DNA from: Streptomyces sp. NBC_01549 | Lineage (GTDB): Bacteria > Actinomycetota > Actinomycetes > Streptomycetales > Streptomycetaceae | Direction of reading: 5' to 3' | NCBI RefSeq assembly: GCF_026339955.1 | Contig: NZ_JAPEPW010000003.1 | Coordinates: 838,230-902,229, forward strand | DNA: 64,000 nucleotides | Part shown: one piece after another, positions 54,686 to 63,332 of the stretch | Position numbering within the stretch: the first letter of the stretch is position 1 | Layout of the letters: every line of letters begins with the position of its first letter | Position numbers and translations under genes: made by a program | Notes under the pieces: model-generated | Databases searched by the model: none | Told to the model about the DNA's origin: nothing | What the model saw: only the letters and a program-made list of their open reading frames with translations

Positions 54686-55777
54686 ATGCACAACCGCAGA
54701 GCCTCCCTCGCTGCCATTGCCGGAGCTGTCTCCGTCTCCCTCACCTTGTCCGCCTGCGGCGGCGAGAACAGCAGCGAGGGCAGCCCCAAGGGTGGCACCA
54801 TCGGCATTGCCATGCCGACGAAGGCCTCCGAGCGCTGGATCGCGGACGGCAACAACGTCGTCACGGACCTGCAGGCCAAGGGATACAAGTCCAAACTGGT
54901 CTACGGCGAGGACGACCCGCGGACCCAGGTCTCACAGATCGAGAACCTGATCGCGCAGGGCGTTGATGCGCTGATCATCGCGGCCATCGACAACAAGTCG
55001 CTCAACAACGTTCTCCAGCAGGCCGCTGCGGCCAAGATACCGGTGATCTCCTACGACCGGCTTATCCTCGGCACCAAGAACGTCGACTACTACGCCTCCT
55101 TCGACAACGATCAGGTCGGCCGGCTCCAGGCCCGCTACATCATCGACAAGCTCGGCCTGGAGCACGGCAAGGGCCCGTTCAACATCGAGCTGTTCGCCGG
55201 CTCCAGCGACGACAACAACACCAAGTACTTCTTCGACGGCGCGATGCACCTCCTGCAGCCGTATCTGGACAGCAAACAGCTAGTCGTCCCGTCCGGGCAG
55301 ACCGCGCTCAACCAGGTCACCACCCTGCGCTGGGACGGCGGGACCGCGCAGAAACGCATGGACGACATCCTCACCAAGTCGTACAGGAGCAGGAAGGTCG
55401 ACGCGGTCCTGTCGCCGTACGACGGCATTTCCATCGGCGTCCTGTCTGCGCTGAAGTCGGACGACTACGGCTCCGCCGGCAAGCCCCTCCCGGTCATCAC
55501 CGGTCAGGACGCGGAACTGGCCTCGGTGAAGTCAATCCTCGCAGGCGAGCAGACACAGACTGTCTACAAGGACACCCGCGAGCTCGCGGAGGTCGCGGCG
55601 AGCATGGTCGACGACGTACTCACTGACCAGCCGGTGAAGGTCAACGACACCAGCACCTACAACAACGGCGTCAAGACCGTGCCCGCCTACTTGCTGCAGC
55701 CAACGAGCGTCGACAAGACCAACTATGAGGTTGCTCTTGTCGCGGGCGGCTACTACACCGACGCCGAGCTCAAGTAG
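54686..55777 (+). CDS. Sugar ABC transporter substrate-binding lipoprotein (ChvE type)
   Basis: The 363-residue protein starts at ATG 54686 after GGGA. The lipobox LSAC (Cys24) marks it as a lipoprotein. The body is a type I periplasmic-binding fold: GGTIGIAMPTKASERWIADG, EDDPRTQVSQIENLIAQGVD, IIAAIDNKSLNNVLQQA, IPVISYDRLI, FAGSSDDNNTKYFF and PVITGQDAELASVKSILAGE. It resembles ChvE/MmsE proteins that bind monosaccharides. The matching ATPase and permease genes are absent, and IS-free but gene-poor DNA surrounds it, so I infer an orphan solute receptor whose transporter lies elsewhere. Confidence 0.9.
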   Translation: MHNRRASLAAIAGAVSVSLTLSACGGENSSEGSPKGGTIGIAMPTKASERWIADGNNVVTDLQAKGYKSKLVYGEDDPRTQVSQIENLIAQGVDALIIAAIDNKSLNNVLQQAAAAKIPVISYDRLILGTKNVDYYASFDNDQVGRLQARYIIDKLGLEHGKGPFNIELFAGSSDDNNTKYFFDGAMHLLQPYLDSKQLVVPSGQTALNQVTTLRWDGGTAQKRMDDILTKSYRSRKVDAVLSPYDGISIGVLSALKSDDYGSAGKPLPVITGQDAELASVKSILAGEQTQTVYKDTRELAEVAASMVDDVLTDQPVKVNDTSTYNNGVKTVPAYLLQPTSVDKTNYEVALVAGGYYTDAELK

Positions 55778-55904
55778 CCGTACACCATGGCGCCCCTGGG
55801 TGGGGGCCGCGCTCGGTATGCACAGAACGCTCAGTAGCCCCACCGGTCGGCGCACCTCCAGCCCGGCCAACCGTGGCGCTTGCGGCCGGCGGATGCCCCT
55901 TTTC

Positions 55905-56690
55905 TCACCTGGGCGCGAGCAGACCCGCCTGCGGGGGACGGACGACCTGGATGTCGAGCTCGATGCGGATGGTGGTGCCGATGGCTGCGATGCCGTGGGC
56001 GAGCATCTTCTGCCAGGTGAGGGTGAAGTCCTCGCGGTGCAGTTCGGTGACAGCCTTGCAGGCCGCGCGCGGCTCGCCTTCCATGCCTGTGCCGAGCCCG
56101 AGGTAGGTGGTGTCCAGCTTCACGGTGCGGGCCACGCCGCGCAGTTGAAGTTCAGATAGGGATAGACGGCCACGTCGAGGAAGTCGGACGAGCGCAGGTG
56201 GTCGTCTCTCCTGGGGACGCCGGTGTCGATGCTGTCCGCCTCGATGTGTACCTCGATCTGGGAGTCCCGTATCCGCTCGGCGATCCACAGGCTGCCGGAG
56301 AATCGGTTGAACCGGCCGTGGATCTCGGCAAGGCCGATGTGCCGCGCGATGAACCAAATAGCGGTGTGGTCGGGGTCGGTGTCCCAGCGACCCGGTTCCG
56401 GGGCAAGCGGCAGCGGCGCTGCAACCAAGCCGATCACCCCGGCCGGCGCACTCGCGCCCCGGGAACACCTGGACCGAAGTATGGTGCGGCTGGAAACCGT
56501 CGCAGGTCACGGACAGCTGGTAGGCGCCGGGCGGCACGGCAGCGGTGAACAGTCCGTAGGCGTCGGTACCGCCTTCCACCAGGTGCCGCCCTGCCTGGTC
56601 GAGAACGGTAACCGCCGCCGGTATCGGCGGCCCCACCGGATCCACCACCTGGCATTCCACCCGGCCCTCGTCCTCGGGCATCCGACCTTC
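55905..56690 (-). pseudogene. YceI-family gene, broken second copy
   Basis: This is a damaged duplicate of the gene at 24053-24967. The N-terminal domain (AAVTVLDQAGRHLVEGGTDA, YGLFTAAVPPGAYQLSVTCD) is in one frame. The barrel start (PDHTAIWFIARHIGLAEIHG, RFNRFSGSLWIAERIRDSQI) is in another. The end (VARTVKLDTTYLGLGTGMEG, then REDFTLTWQKM) is in the first frame again. About 25 codons present in the intact copy (the FSGGDFVHRGGSHWEV region) are deleted. DNA identity over the last 200 bp is very high, so the duplication or gene conversion is recent. Confidence 0.85.
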
Positions 56691-57550
56691 CTCGCGACGA
56701 CCCGTCGGCAGCCGCTCCGCCCGGGAGAGCCGACACCTCTCCGCGCGGTCCCCCGCACTGATCCCCCGACGGCCCGGCAGCGACGGGGGACGACACTGCC
56801 GGGCCGAGACGTCCTCGCACAGTGCTCGAACGCCGGGCCTGCTGCGGCCCCATTGAACCGGCTCGGGTTCGCCGGACCGGCAGGCATCCGCAAGGCGGGC
56901 CCTTTCGGGCCCGTTGAGATGCCTGAACGGGCGACCGTAAAAAACGTGCCGGCCTCGGCGGAGGTCCCAGGTGGGCCGACGGCTCGCCCTTTCGGACCCG
57001 GACCTGCCCCGAGGGCCGCGGCACGGCGGCCAGGTGTCCTACGGTTGGGGCTCAGGTCGGTTGCGCGCCGCTCCCCTGGCAGTACGCGTGGCCGACCCTC
57101 CCTGTGTGGTCCTCCAGCAGGCCGCTCCACCCCCACGGTGAGAGACCCGTGCTGCGTGGCGACTTGACCTTCCGTGAAACCGTCGGAGAACGAGGGTGCC
57201 GGACCTTGCCGAGGGAAGGAGGAGTGACATCCCTTTGTCCGTACACAGCCCGTCCAACCGACGATGTGAGGCCCGCTTCCCCGGATGTCACCGAGGGCTG
57301 CGGCCGGTACGGCGTGTCGGCTGCCGGCACCAGGAGGCATGGCGTTTCACACGGTCCTCGCCCCTCGGCCGGGCCGGCCATGTGCGTCGGAAACAGCGGG
57401 CGGCGTCCGGTGGGTGGCCTCGCACGGTGGAGGATCGGCCGTCCTACGCGGCCAGGTGCCGTGCCGGGCGTCGCCCGTCCGCTCGGCATGGGCAGACCCG
57501 GCCCGGTGCACGAGCCGCACGATCAGCGACTACTAGAGAGGGACTCGGAG
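56691..57550. other. Gene-free stretch upstream of the lectin-kinase pair
   Basis: About 860 bp without a supported gene. A small hairpin GGGCCCTTTCGGGCCC lies at about 56899-56914. The last 100 bp should hold the promoter of the lectin gene at 57551. Confidence 0.45.
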
Positions 57551-58759
57551 ATGGCAGAGGCACAACCCGCGACCGAGAACGAAGGTTCGCCTGACTCTCC
57601 CGCGGTGTGGCACCAGCCCTTGCCATGGGCGCCGCCTGAGGAGGTGTCGGTACCCGCGGAGTCCGCTCCCGGAAAGCCGACGGAAGCTCGCGGCCCGGAT
57701 GAGGCGGCGCCCGCGGAACCGCTACCGGAGACGGTTGCGGCCGTAGCCCAACCGGGCGAGACGCGGGGTCGCCCGGCTGAGCAGTCTGTTCCGGAGGAAA
57801 CGAAGTCCCCGGAGCAGGAGAAACAGGCGGTACACAAGTGGATCGGCACGTTCGCCGCCCTCGCTTCGGCGCGGGCGAGACTCAAGCCGGGCGCTGCGGC
57901 TCAATCAGCCCCCGCTGCATCAGAGGCGGGTGCAGCTGACCGTGGCACGGGGCTGCTCAGCGGTGGCCTCCTCAGGCGGCATTTCGGGGATGCGGTCTCC
58001 GCCGGTCCAGCCCCCGAGCCGCCCGGCTCGCCGCAACGCTTCCCCCGCCTGCGCACCCCCCAGGCTGCCGGTGCTGTACTGCTCGGCACTCTGCTGCTGG
58101 GAGCACCGTTCGTTCTGACGTCCGTCTCCACGAGCGACGCTCCTCAGGAGAAGCACACGACCGGCGCAGAGCCAGCGGGCCCCGCGCCCGAGGCATATGT
58201 ACCGGCCGGGCCCAAGGACCACTCGCCGGATCAGCCGTCGGCGTCCGTGCGGATCTTCGACGGTGACATCAAGTCGACGTACCCGCCGAAGCCCGGGAGC
58301 CGGTCACGCTCGGATCTCACCCCCGGCGTCGGCGTGGCCATGGCCCCCCCGGCGAAGCCGCCCTCCGGACGGCGCGCGCATGCCCCGGCCGCTCGCTCCG
58401 CCGAGGTCACGAGCGCCACGTCCAAGGGAACGACGCTGTACGTGCACCACGACGAGCAGCTCTTCCCTGGCCAGTCCTGGCACACCAACCGCATCACCCT
58501 GACGATGCAGACGGACGGGAACTTCGTCATCTACGACAACGACCGTCACGGACTCTGGTCGACCAGGACGAATGGCGTGGGCTACCGGGCGATCATGCAG
58601 GCCGACGGTAACTTCGTCGTCTATGACCGGTCGAGCCGGGGCATCTGGAGCACCGGCACGGCCGGTCACGACGGTGCGTTTCTCAGCCTGCAAAACGACG
58701 GCAACGTGACCGTCCGGTACAAGGGAAGGAGCCTGTGGGCCTCCGGTACGAGGGCCTGA
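57551..58759 (+). CDS. Membrane-anchored B-lectin protein, convergent with the kinase gene
   Basis: The 402-residue protein starts at ATG 57551, with GAGGGACTCGGAG just upstream. Its first 170 residues are acidic and Pro/Glu/Ala-rich without a signal peptide. One transmembrane helix lies at about 172-192 (AAGAVLLGTLLLGAPFVLTS). A disordered stalk follows, then the B-lectin domain at about 293-402 with three repeats: MQTDGNFVIYDN, IMQADGNFVVYDR and LQNDGNVTVRYK. The plan equals that of the protein at 10303-11556. Its 3' end faces the 3' end of the lectin-kinase gene 45 bp away. I infer a mannose-type surface lectin with a cytosolic tail, possibly a partner or substrate of the kinase. Confidence 0.85.
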   Translation: MAEAQPATENEGSPDSPAVWHQPLPWAPPEEVSVPAESAPGKPTEARGPDEAAPAEPLPETVAAVAQPGETRGRPAEQSVPEETKSPEQEKQAVHKWIGTFAALASARARLKPGAAAQSAPAASEAGAADRGTGLLSGGLLRRHFGDAVSAGPAPEPPGSPQRFPRLRTPQAAGAVLLGTLLLGAPFVLTSVSTSDAPQEKHTTGAEPAGPAPEAYVPAGPKDHSPDQPSASVRIFDGDIKSTYPPKPGSRSRSDLTPGVGVAMAPPAKPPSGRRAHAPAARSAEVTSATSKGTTLYVHHDEQLFPGQSWHTNRITLTMQTDGNFVIYDNDRHGLWSTRTNGVGYRAIMQADGNFVVYDRSSRGIWSTGTAGHDGAFLSLQNDGNVTVRYKGRSLWASGTRA

Positions 58760-58804
58760 CCGTTCCGGCTACGGCGCATCACGCGTTCACAGCGCATCGC
58801 GCGG

Positions 58805-60421
58805 TCAGTGCCCGGTACCCGCGGACCAGAGCACGGCGCCCTTGTACTCGACGGTCACGTCTCCATCGGGTCGCAGGCACAGGACCGCGTTGTCGTGGCC
58901 GGCCGTTCCACTGCCCCAGACGCTCAGCCCTGCTCGGTCATAGACGACGAAGTTGCCGTCGGCCTGCATGATCGCCCGGTAGCCGCGGTCGGCTGTCCCC
59001 GACGACCAGCGGGCCATGCCCTTCTCGTCCCGGATGACGAGGTTGCCGTCCGCCTGCATGTTCACGGTGCTGCTGTCGCTGCGCCAGAACTGTCCGGGCA
59101 TGAGCTGCTGGTCGCGACGGATGTACAGCGGCTTCGGGCTCGCGGACGCAGACGGGCTGCTCGACGGCGACGGGCTGCGCGATGCCGAGACCGGTGTCGT
59201 GGAGTGCCCGGTCCGACGTGGCGGTTCGGAGCCGCGGTGACTGGGTGAGGGGGTGTGCGAGGGCTCATGGGTCGGCTTGGCCGACATGGTCGCGTCGGCA
59301 GGTGGCTTGCTCGTCTGCACCCGGGGTGCTGACGAATGGGCCGCCGTGGAAGTGTGCAATGCGAGTCGGTCCTGCATCGAGAGCCCGCCGGCCAGGAGAG
59401 CCACCGCGGCCCCGACCACCGCGGTGGCGACCAGGAGGCGCCGCCGCGGAGCGACGGCCCTTCTGGTGCCGGCCGGCGCTGCCGCCTGCGGGAGCGGCTG
59501 CGGAGCGTCGGTGGCCGGGTCGCAGGCGGGCACGTCGTCCGAAGCTTCCGTCGGCTCGGTCGGAGGGGCCGGCACAGCCTCGGGCGATGGATCCGGGACG
59601 GACCCAGTCGTCACCAACTCTTGAATGACGGAACTGAGTTCATCGGCGAATTGGGCGGCCGAAGCGAACCGCAGCTCCCGGTCGGCCTCCAAGGCGCGGG
59701 TCACGACGCCTTGCACAGCGGCGGGAAGATCCGGTCGCAGTTCGTGGAGCGGGACGATACTGCCGGCCGGGCCCGGCACCTTGCCGGTGAGGAGTTCGTA
59801 CGTCACCGCGCCCAGCCCGTACACGTCGGACCGGCCGTCCATCCCGGCTCCGTCCGGATCGCTCTGCTCAGGAGCCATGTAGCCGACGGAACCAGCGGTC
59901 AGGGTCAGGCTCGACGCGTGGGCGAGGCTCTTGGCGAGACCGAGGTCGCCCATGAGCACCCGGTCTCGGCCGCCGGGCCCCAGCCCGACCAGGATGTTGG
60001 ACGGCTTGACGTCCCGGTGCAGGACACCGGCCTCGTGCAAGGCGGCCGTTCCCCGTGCCGCTTCCGTCGCCAGCCGCAGGGCCTCGGCCGTCGGCAAGGG
60101 GCCGCCGACGTCGGCCAGCCGGTCCGCCAAGGTGCCGCGGCCGGCGTACTCCATGACGAAGTACGGTCTGCCGTCGTCCAGTTCACCGACGTCGTAGACC
60201 TGGATCACCCGGGACGAGGCAGCCTGACGCAGCAGGCGCGCCTCGGTGAGGAACCGCTCCCGCATGTCCAGGCGGTATGACCAGTTCTCCGTCATCACCT
60301 TGACCGCGACCGGCGCGTCGAGCGAGTCGTCGTAAGCCAGCCAGACGACAGCGAAGGCGCCGGTCCCCAGAAGCCGTTCGACTCGGTAGCGACCGATCTT
60401 GTGAGGGAGGTGCATGGACAC
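58805..60421 (-). CDS. Receptor-like Ser/Thr kinase with extracellular B-lectin domain
   Basis: I place the start at GTG 60421 (GGAG six bases upstream; ATG 60415 also possible), giving 538 residues. The kinase domain (about 10-270) has the loop LLGTGAFAVVWLAYD, the lysine in PVAVKVM, the catalytic HRDVKPSN, a GDLGLAK variant of the DFG motif and APEQSD. A Pro-rich linker, a membrane helix (about 329-348, LLVATAVVGAAVALLAGGL) and a Ser/Pro-rich stalk follow. The C-terminus is a B-lectin domain (about 431-538) with MQADGNLVIRD, IMQADGNFVVYDR and LRPDGDVTVEYK. Most bacterial receptor kinases carry PASTA repeats outside; a mannose-lectin sensor is unusual. It resembles plant lectin receptor kinases in logic. 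Confidence 0.92.
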   Translation of the reverse strand: MSMHLPHKIGRYRVERLLGTGAFAVVWLAYDDSLDAPVAVKVMTENWSYRLDMRERFLTEARLLRQAASSRVIQVYDVGELDDGRPYFVMEYAGRGTLADRLADVGGPLPTAEALRLATEAARGTAALHEAGVLHRDVKPSNILVGLGPGGRDRVLMGDLGLAKSLAHASSLTLTAGSVGYMAPEQSDPDGAGMDGRSDVYGLGAVTYELLTGKVPGPAGSIVPLHELRPDLPAAVQGVVTRALEADRELRFASAAQFADELSSVIQELVTTGSVPDPSPEAVPAPPTEPTEASDDVPACDPATDAPQPLPQAAAPAGTRRAVAPRRRLLVATAVVGAAVALLAGGLSMQDRLALHTSTAAHSSAPRVQTSKPPADATMSAKPTHEPSHTPSPSHRGSEPPRRTGHSTTPVSASRSPSPSSSPSASASPKPLYIRRDQQLMPGQFWRSDSSTVNMQADGNLVIRDEKGMARWSSGTADRGYRAIMQADGNFVVYDRAGLSVWGSGTAGHDNAVLCLRPDGDVTVEYKGAVLWSAGTGH

Positions 60422-60920
60422 ATCATGCTCCGCACACATCTCCTTCGCATAACCGTTCACCGGCTGATACAGCGGTGGGCACGGTCCCTTCGGGCCGCAG
60501 GAGTCGCTCCGGGCTCCGATCGGCGGGCGTCACCGCCGACAGCTTGTGGGCAGGTCCCGTGCGCCTTCCCGTCCTCTTCGGGACGCCCCCGCCCCGGGAC
60601 CGCGCGCCGGGAAGCCCCGAGCGGTCGCCACACCTGGCTCGTCATGACGTCGGTCCCTTCAGGCACTTCTCCCCACCGAGTCCGCCGCTTTCGCCCCGGT
60701 GTGACCCGGTCCACGGTGCTTCGGCACCGCCGTCGTCCCCATCGGTCGCCGCACCGGGCATTCGCCGGGGCCGGCCCGCGGTTGCGGCGGCGGACGGGCG
60801 AGCAGGCACGGTGGTCACCCAAGCCTTCTCGCCCGTCCAACGGGACGACGGGAGACGCCGCGAGTCGGCCGAGCGAGGCCCCTGCCTGTCGTGGAAGGTT
60901 CCTGCTTCAACCGCTCGCTG
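60422..60920. other. Gene-free stretch between kinase and acylase genes
   Basis: About 500 bp without a supported gene. It is the upstream region of the kinase gene and the downstream region of the acylase gene. No clear terminator or operator was identified. Confidence 0.45.
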
Positions 60921-63332
60921 TCAGCCGTTTTCGCCGACGCGGACCACCCGCAGCCCGGGCGCGGACCGGATGTCGTCCTCGCAGAAGCGGGACGTCACCC
61001 ACTTCCCGCCGGAGAACAGCAGCGTCTGGTCGCTGTAGTAGGGCGAATCCGGGTTCGAGGACTGGGAGTACGTCAGCAGCGTACGGGCCACGGGGCAGCT
61101 GCTCCCGTCCCAGCCCACGGCCTGGATGTAGCTGGAGCCGGTCGTGACCTCCGAGTAGCCGCCGGCCACCGGGTTCCACACCGAGTCGATCTTGTTCCAC
61201 ACGCCGAGCGACTCCGTGCCGCCGGGCACCGGGATGCGCTGACCGGAGCGTACGACGAACTGGTGGTCGCCCAGTGCCGAGTCCAGGGCTATGCCGGCAG
61301 CCCTCAGTTCCGCCACCGAGTCGGCGAGCGCGGTGGTGAAGCCCGGCGCGTCCGTGTTGAGCGTGTTTGGCGTGTGGACGGGGTCCGCCGCCGAGAACGG
61401 GACTTTCCAGAGCTGGTCGCTCGGCACGGCCGCCGTCAGCTTCCGCCAGAAGCGGTCGAAGAGCAGCGCCCCCCGGCTGTCCGTGTGCATGGAGTGATCC
61501 CACCGTTCGAGCACAGGACAGGCTTCGGTCACGTCCACGGCCTTGCCGTCCGTACCCTTCGCCGTGCCCTCCGGGAGAGCGGCACAGGCGCGTGCAGCGT
61601 CGTCGGCGATCAGGTCGCCCGCGGGCACTCGGTTCGCGAACTGCTGCCGCTGGAGGTCCCGAACGGTCAGTCCGCCCTTCGCGGCCATCGCCGTCACGTC
61701 GTCGACCGCACCGCGCGTGCGCATCGACCGCGGGGTGCCGATCGTGCCGAACACCCGCTCGTAACCGGTCAGCGGTCGGTCGGCGTTGGCCAGCCAGGCA
61801 CTGTCGTTGGAGTTCTCCACGTACGTCGCGTCCTTGATCACCGGCATCTTCCCCGGCCCGAAGATCCCCGGTTGCACGGCGTCGGCGTCGCTGCCGAGCT
61901 CGCAGGCGCTGCGCGAACCGTCGAGGATCGCGAGCCCGGACGAGGGATAGGTGACCTTGCCGAGCGGTGTCGAACAGCGCTGTGCGAGCTCGTCGGTGAT
62001 GCGCGGCAGTACCTGCGCCTGCGTGAACAGGGAGTGGCCGCCCGCATCGGCGGCGATCGTGTTCGCCCAGGGCAGCCCCTGGTTGCGCCGCAACGAGTCG
62101 AGGATCTGGTCCGTGCCGTGCGCCTTGGCGAAGCCGAGCTCGGTGGCGGAGGCACGCAGGTTCGCCGCGTTCGGGTCGTTGAGCGCGTACGCCGTCGTGG
62201 AGGTCCAGGGGAGGGGCAACTGCGCGCCCAGCGAGGTGACGACGGGGCCGTACCGGGTCCACCACTGGGTGCGGGTCACCGGTGCGCTGTCCTTCACGGC
62301 GACGGTCACGGTGCGTCTCGTCATCCGCTCCGGCTTGCCGTCGACCAGGTAGGCCGTCGGATCGGCCGGATCCAGTGCCAGCTGGTGCAGATTGAGCGTG
62401 ACGCCCGTCGCCACGGTGTGGCTCCACGCCGCGTGCTCGTTGTGACCGATGGAAACCGTCACCGAGCCCAGCAGTGAGCCGCCGGCGACGTTCAGTTCTC
62501 CGGGAATGGTCTGCTGGGACTGCCAGAAGCGGCGGCCGCCCTGCCACGGATAGTGCGGGTTGCCGAGCAGCAGACCACGGCCGTTCGCGGTCGTGTCGCC
62601 TCTGAAGGCAACCGCGTTCGAGCCCATGTCCGCGTTCTCGGACGCGAAGAGCTCACGCGCCGCCCGAGCGGTCCGTTGCGGGTCGGGCGCCGAAGGGCCG
62701 GTGGCGGATGTCGGCGGCTGCGCGGCCGTGATGCCGTCCAGGCCCCGGCCCTGACCGCCCAGGACGGACAGCGCGAAGTCGTGCGTGGCCACGTCCACAG
62801 CGGTGATGGGGCGGACCCACGCGGCGTCCCGGCACGCCGGGTCCTTGACGGGATTCTGGTGGAGCCAGGCGTTGTAGCCGGCCGCCCAGCCGCGCATCAG
62901 GTCCTTGACCTGCTGCCCCGGTCCTTGAGGCGCGGGCTCGGCGAGCAGCTTCTCCACCGTGCCGGCCTCCCGTACGCCCTTGAAGTACAGGTCGTTGGAG
63001 AGGTTCGTGGTGGCCGACGACAGTGAGCCGTCCGGCGCGGCGTCGGGACCGAAGTAGCGGGAACGCTCGCCGCGTACGGTCACGAAGCCGTCGGCAAGGG
63101 TGCACACCTGGTCGGCCGCCTGCGCCCAGCCGTCGCCGAATCCGAGGTTCGCGTAGTCTTTCGCCACGATGTGCGGAATGCCGTACTCGGTGTAGCGGAT
63201 GACGGCGGACAGACCGTCCTGGGACGGCTGCCGCTGCCTGTTCTGGTCAGCGGCCGCTGCCGAGGGTAAGAGGGCCGCACCGGTGAGCAGGGTGACAGCC
63301 GCGACGGCAAGCTGTCTGATACGGATACGCAT
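60921..63332 (-). CDS. Secreted penicillin/aculeacin acylase-type Ntn hydrolase
   Basis: The 803-residue precursor starts at ATG 63332 (GAGG four bases upstream). The signal peptide is IRQLAVAAVTLLTGAALLPS with a cut near AAA-DQ. The alpha chain has YTEYGIPHIVAKDYANLGFG. The predicted self-cleavage site is Gly237-Ser238 (ADMGSNAVAFRG), and Ser238 becomes the beta-chain nucleophile. The beta chain shows LLLGNPHYPWQGGRRFWQSQ, NEHAAWSHTVATGV and ADAGGHSLFTQAQVLP. The SNAVA start and length match the aculeacin A acylase / AHL acylase group, which cleaves acyl side chains of lipopeptides, penicillin V, capsaicin or acyl-homoserine lactones. The exact substrate is unknown. It is a lone gene. Confidence 0.92.
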   Translation of the reverse strand: MRIRIRQLAVAAVTLLTGAALLPSAAAADQNRQRQPSQDGLSAVIRYTEYGIPHIVAKDYANLGFGDGWAQAADQVCTLADGFVTVRGERSRYFGPDAAPDGSLSSATTNLSNDLYFKGVREAGTVEKLLAEPAPQGPGQQVKDLMRGWAAGYNAWLHQNPVKDPACRDAAWVRPITAVDVATHDFALSVLGGQGRGLDGITAAQPPTSATGPSAPDPQRTARAARELFASENADMGSNAVAFRGDTTANGRGLLLGNPHYPWQGGRRFWQSQQTIPGELNVAGGSLLGSVTVSIGHNEHAAWSHTVATGVTLNLHQLALDPADPTAYLVDGKPERMTRRTVTVAVKDSAPVTRTQWWTRYGPVVTSLGAQLPLPWTSTTAYALNDPNAANLRASATELGFAKAHGTDQILDSLRRNQGLPWANTIAADAGGHSLFTQAQVLPRITDELAQRCSTPLGKVTYPSSGLAILDGSRSACELGSDADAVQPGIFGPGKMPVIKDATYVENSNDSAWLANADRPLTGYERVFGTIGTPRSMRTRGAVDDVTAMAAKGGLTVRDLQRQQFANRVPAGDLIADDAARACAALPEGTAKGTDGKAVDVTEACPVLERWDHSMHTDSRGALLFDRFWRKLTAAVPSDQLWKVPFSAADPVHTPNTLNTDAPGFTTALADSVAELRAAGIALDSALGDHQFVVRSGQRIPVPGGTESLGVWNKIDSVWNPVAGGYSEVTTGSSYIQAVGWDGSSCPVARTLLTYSQSSNPDSPYYSDQTLLFSGGKWVTSRFCEDDIRSAPGLRVVRVGENG

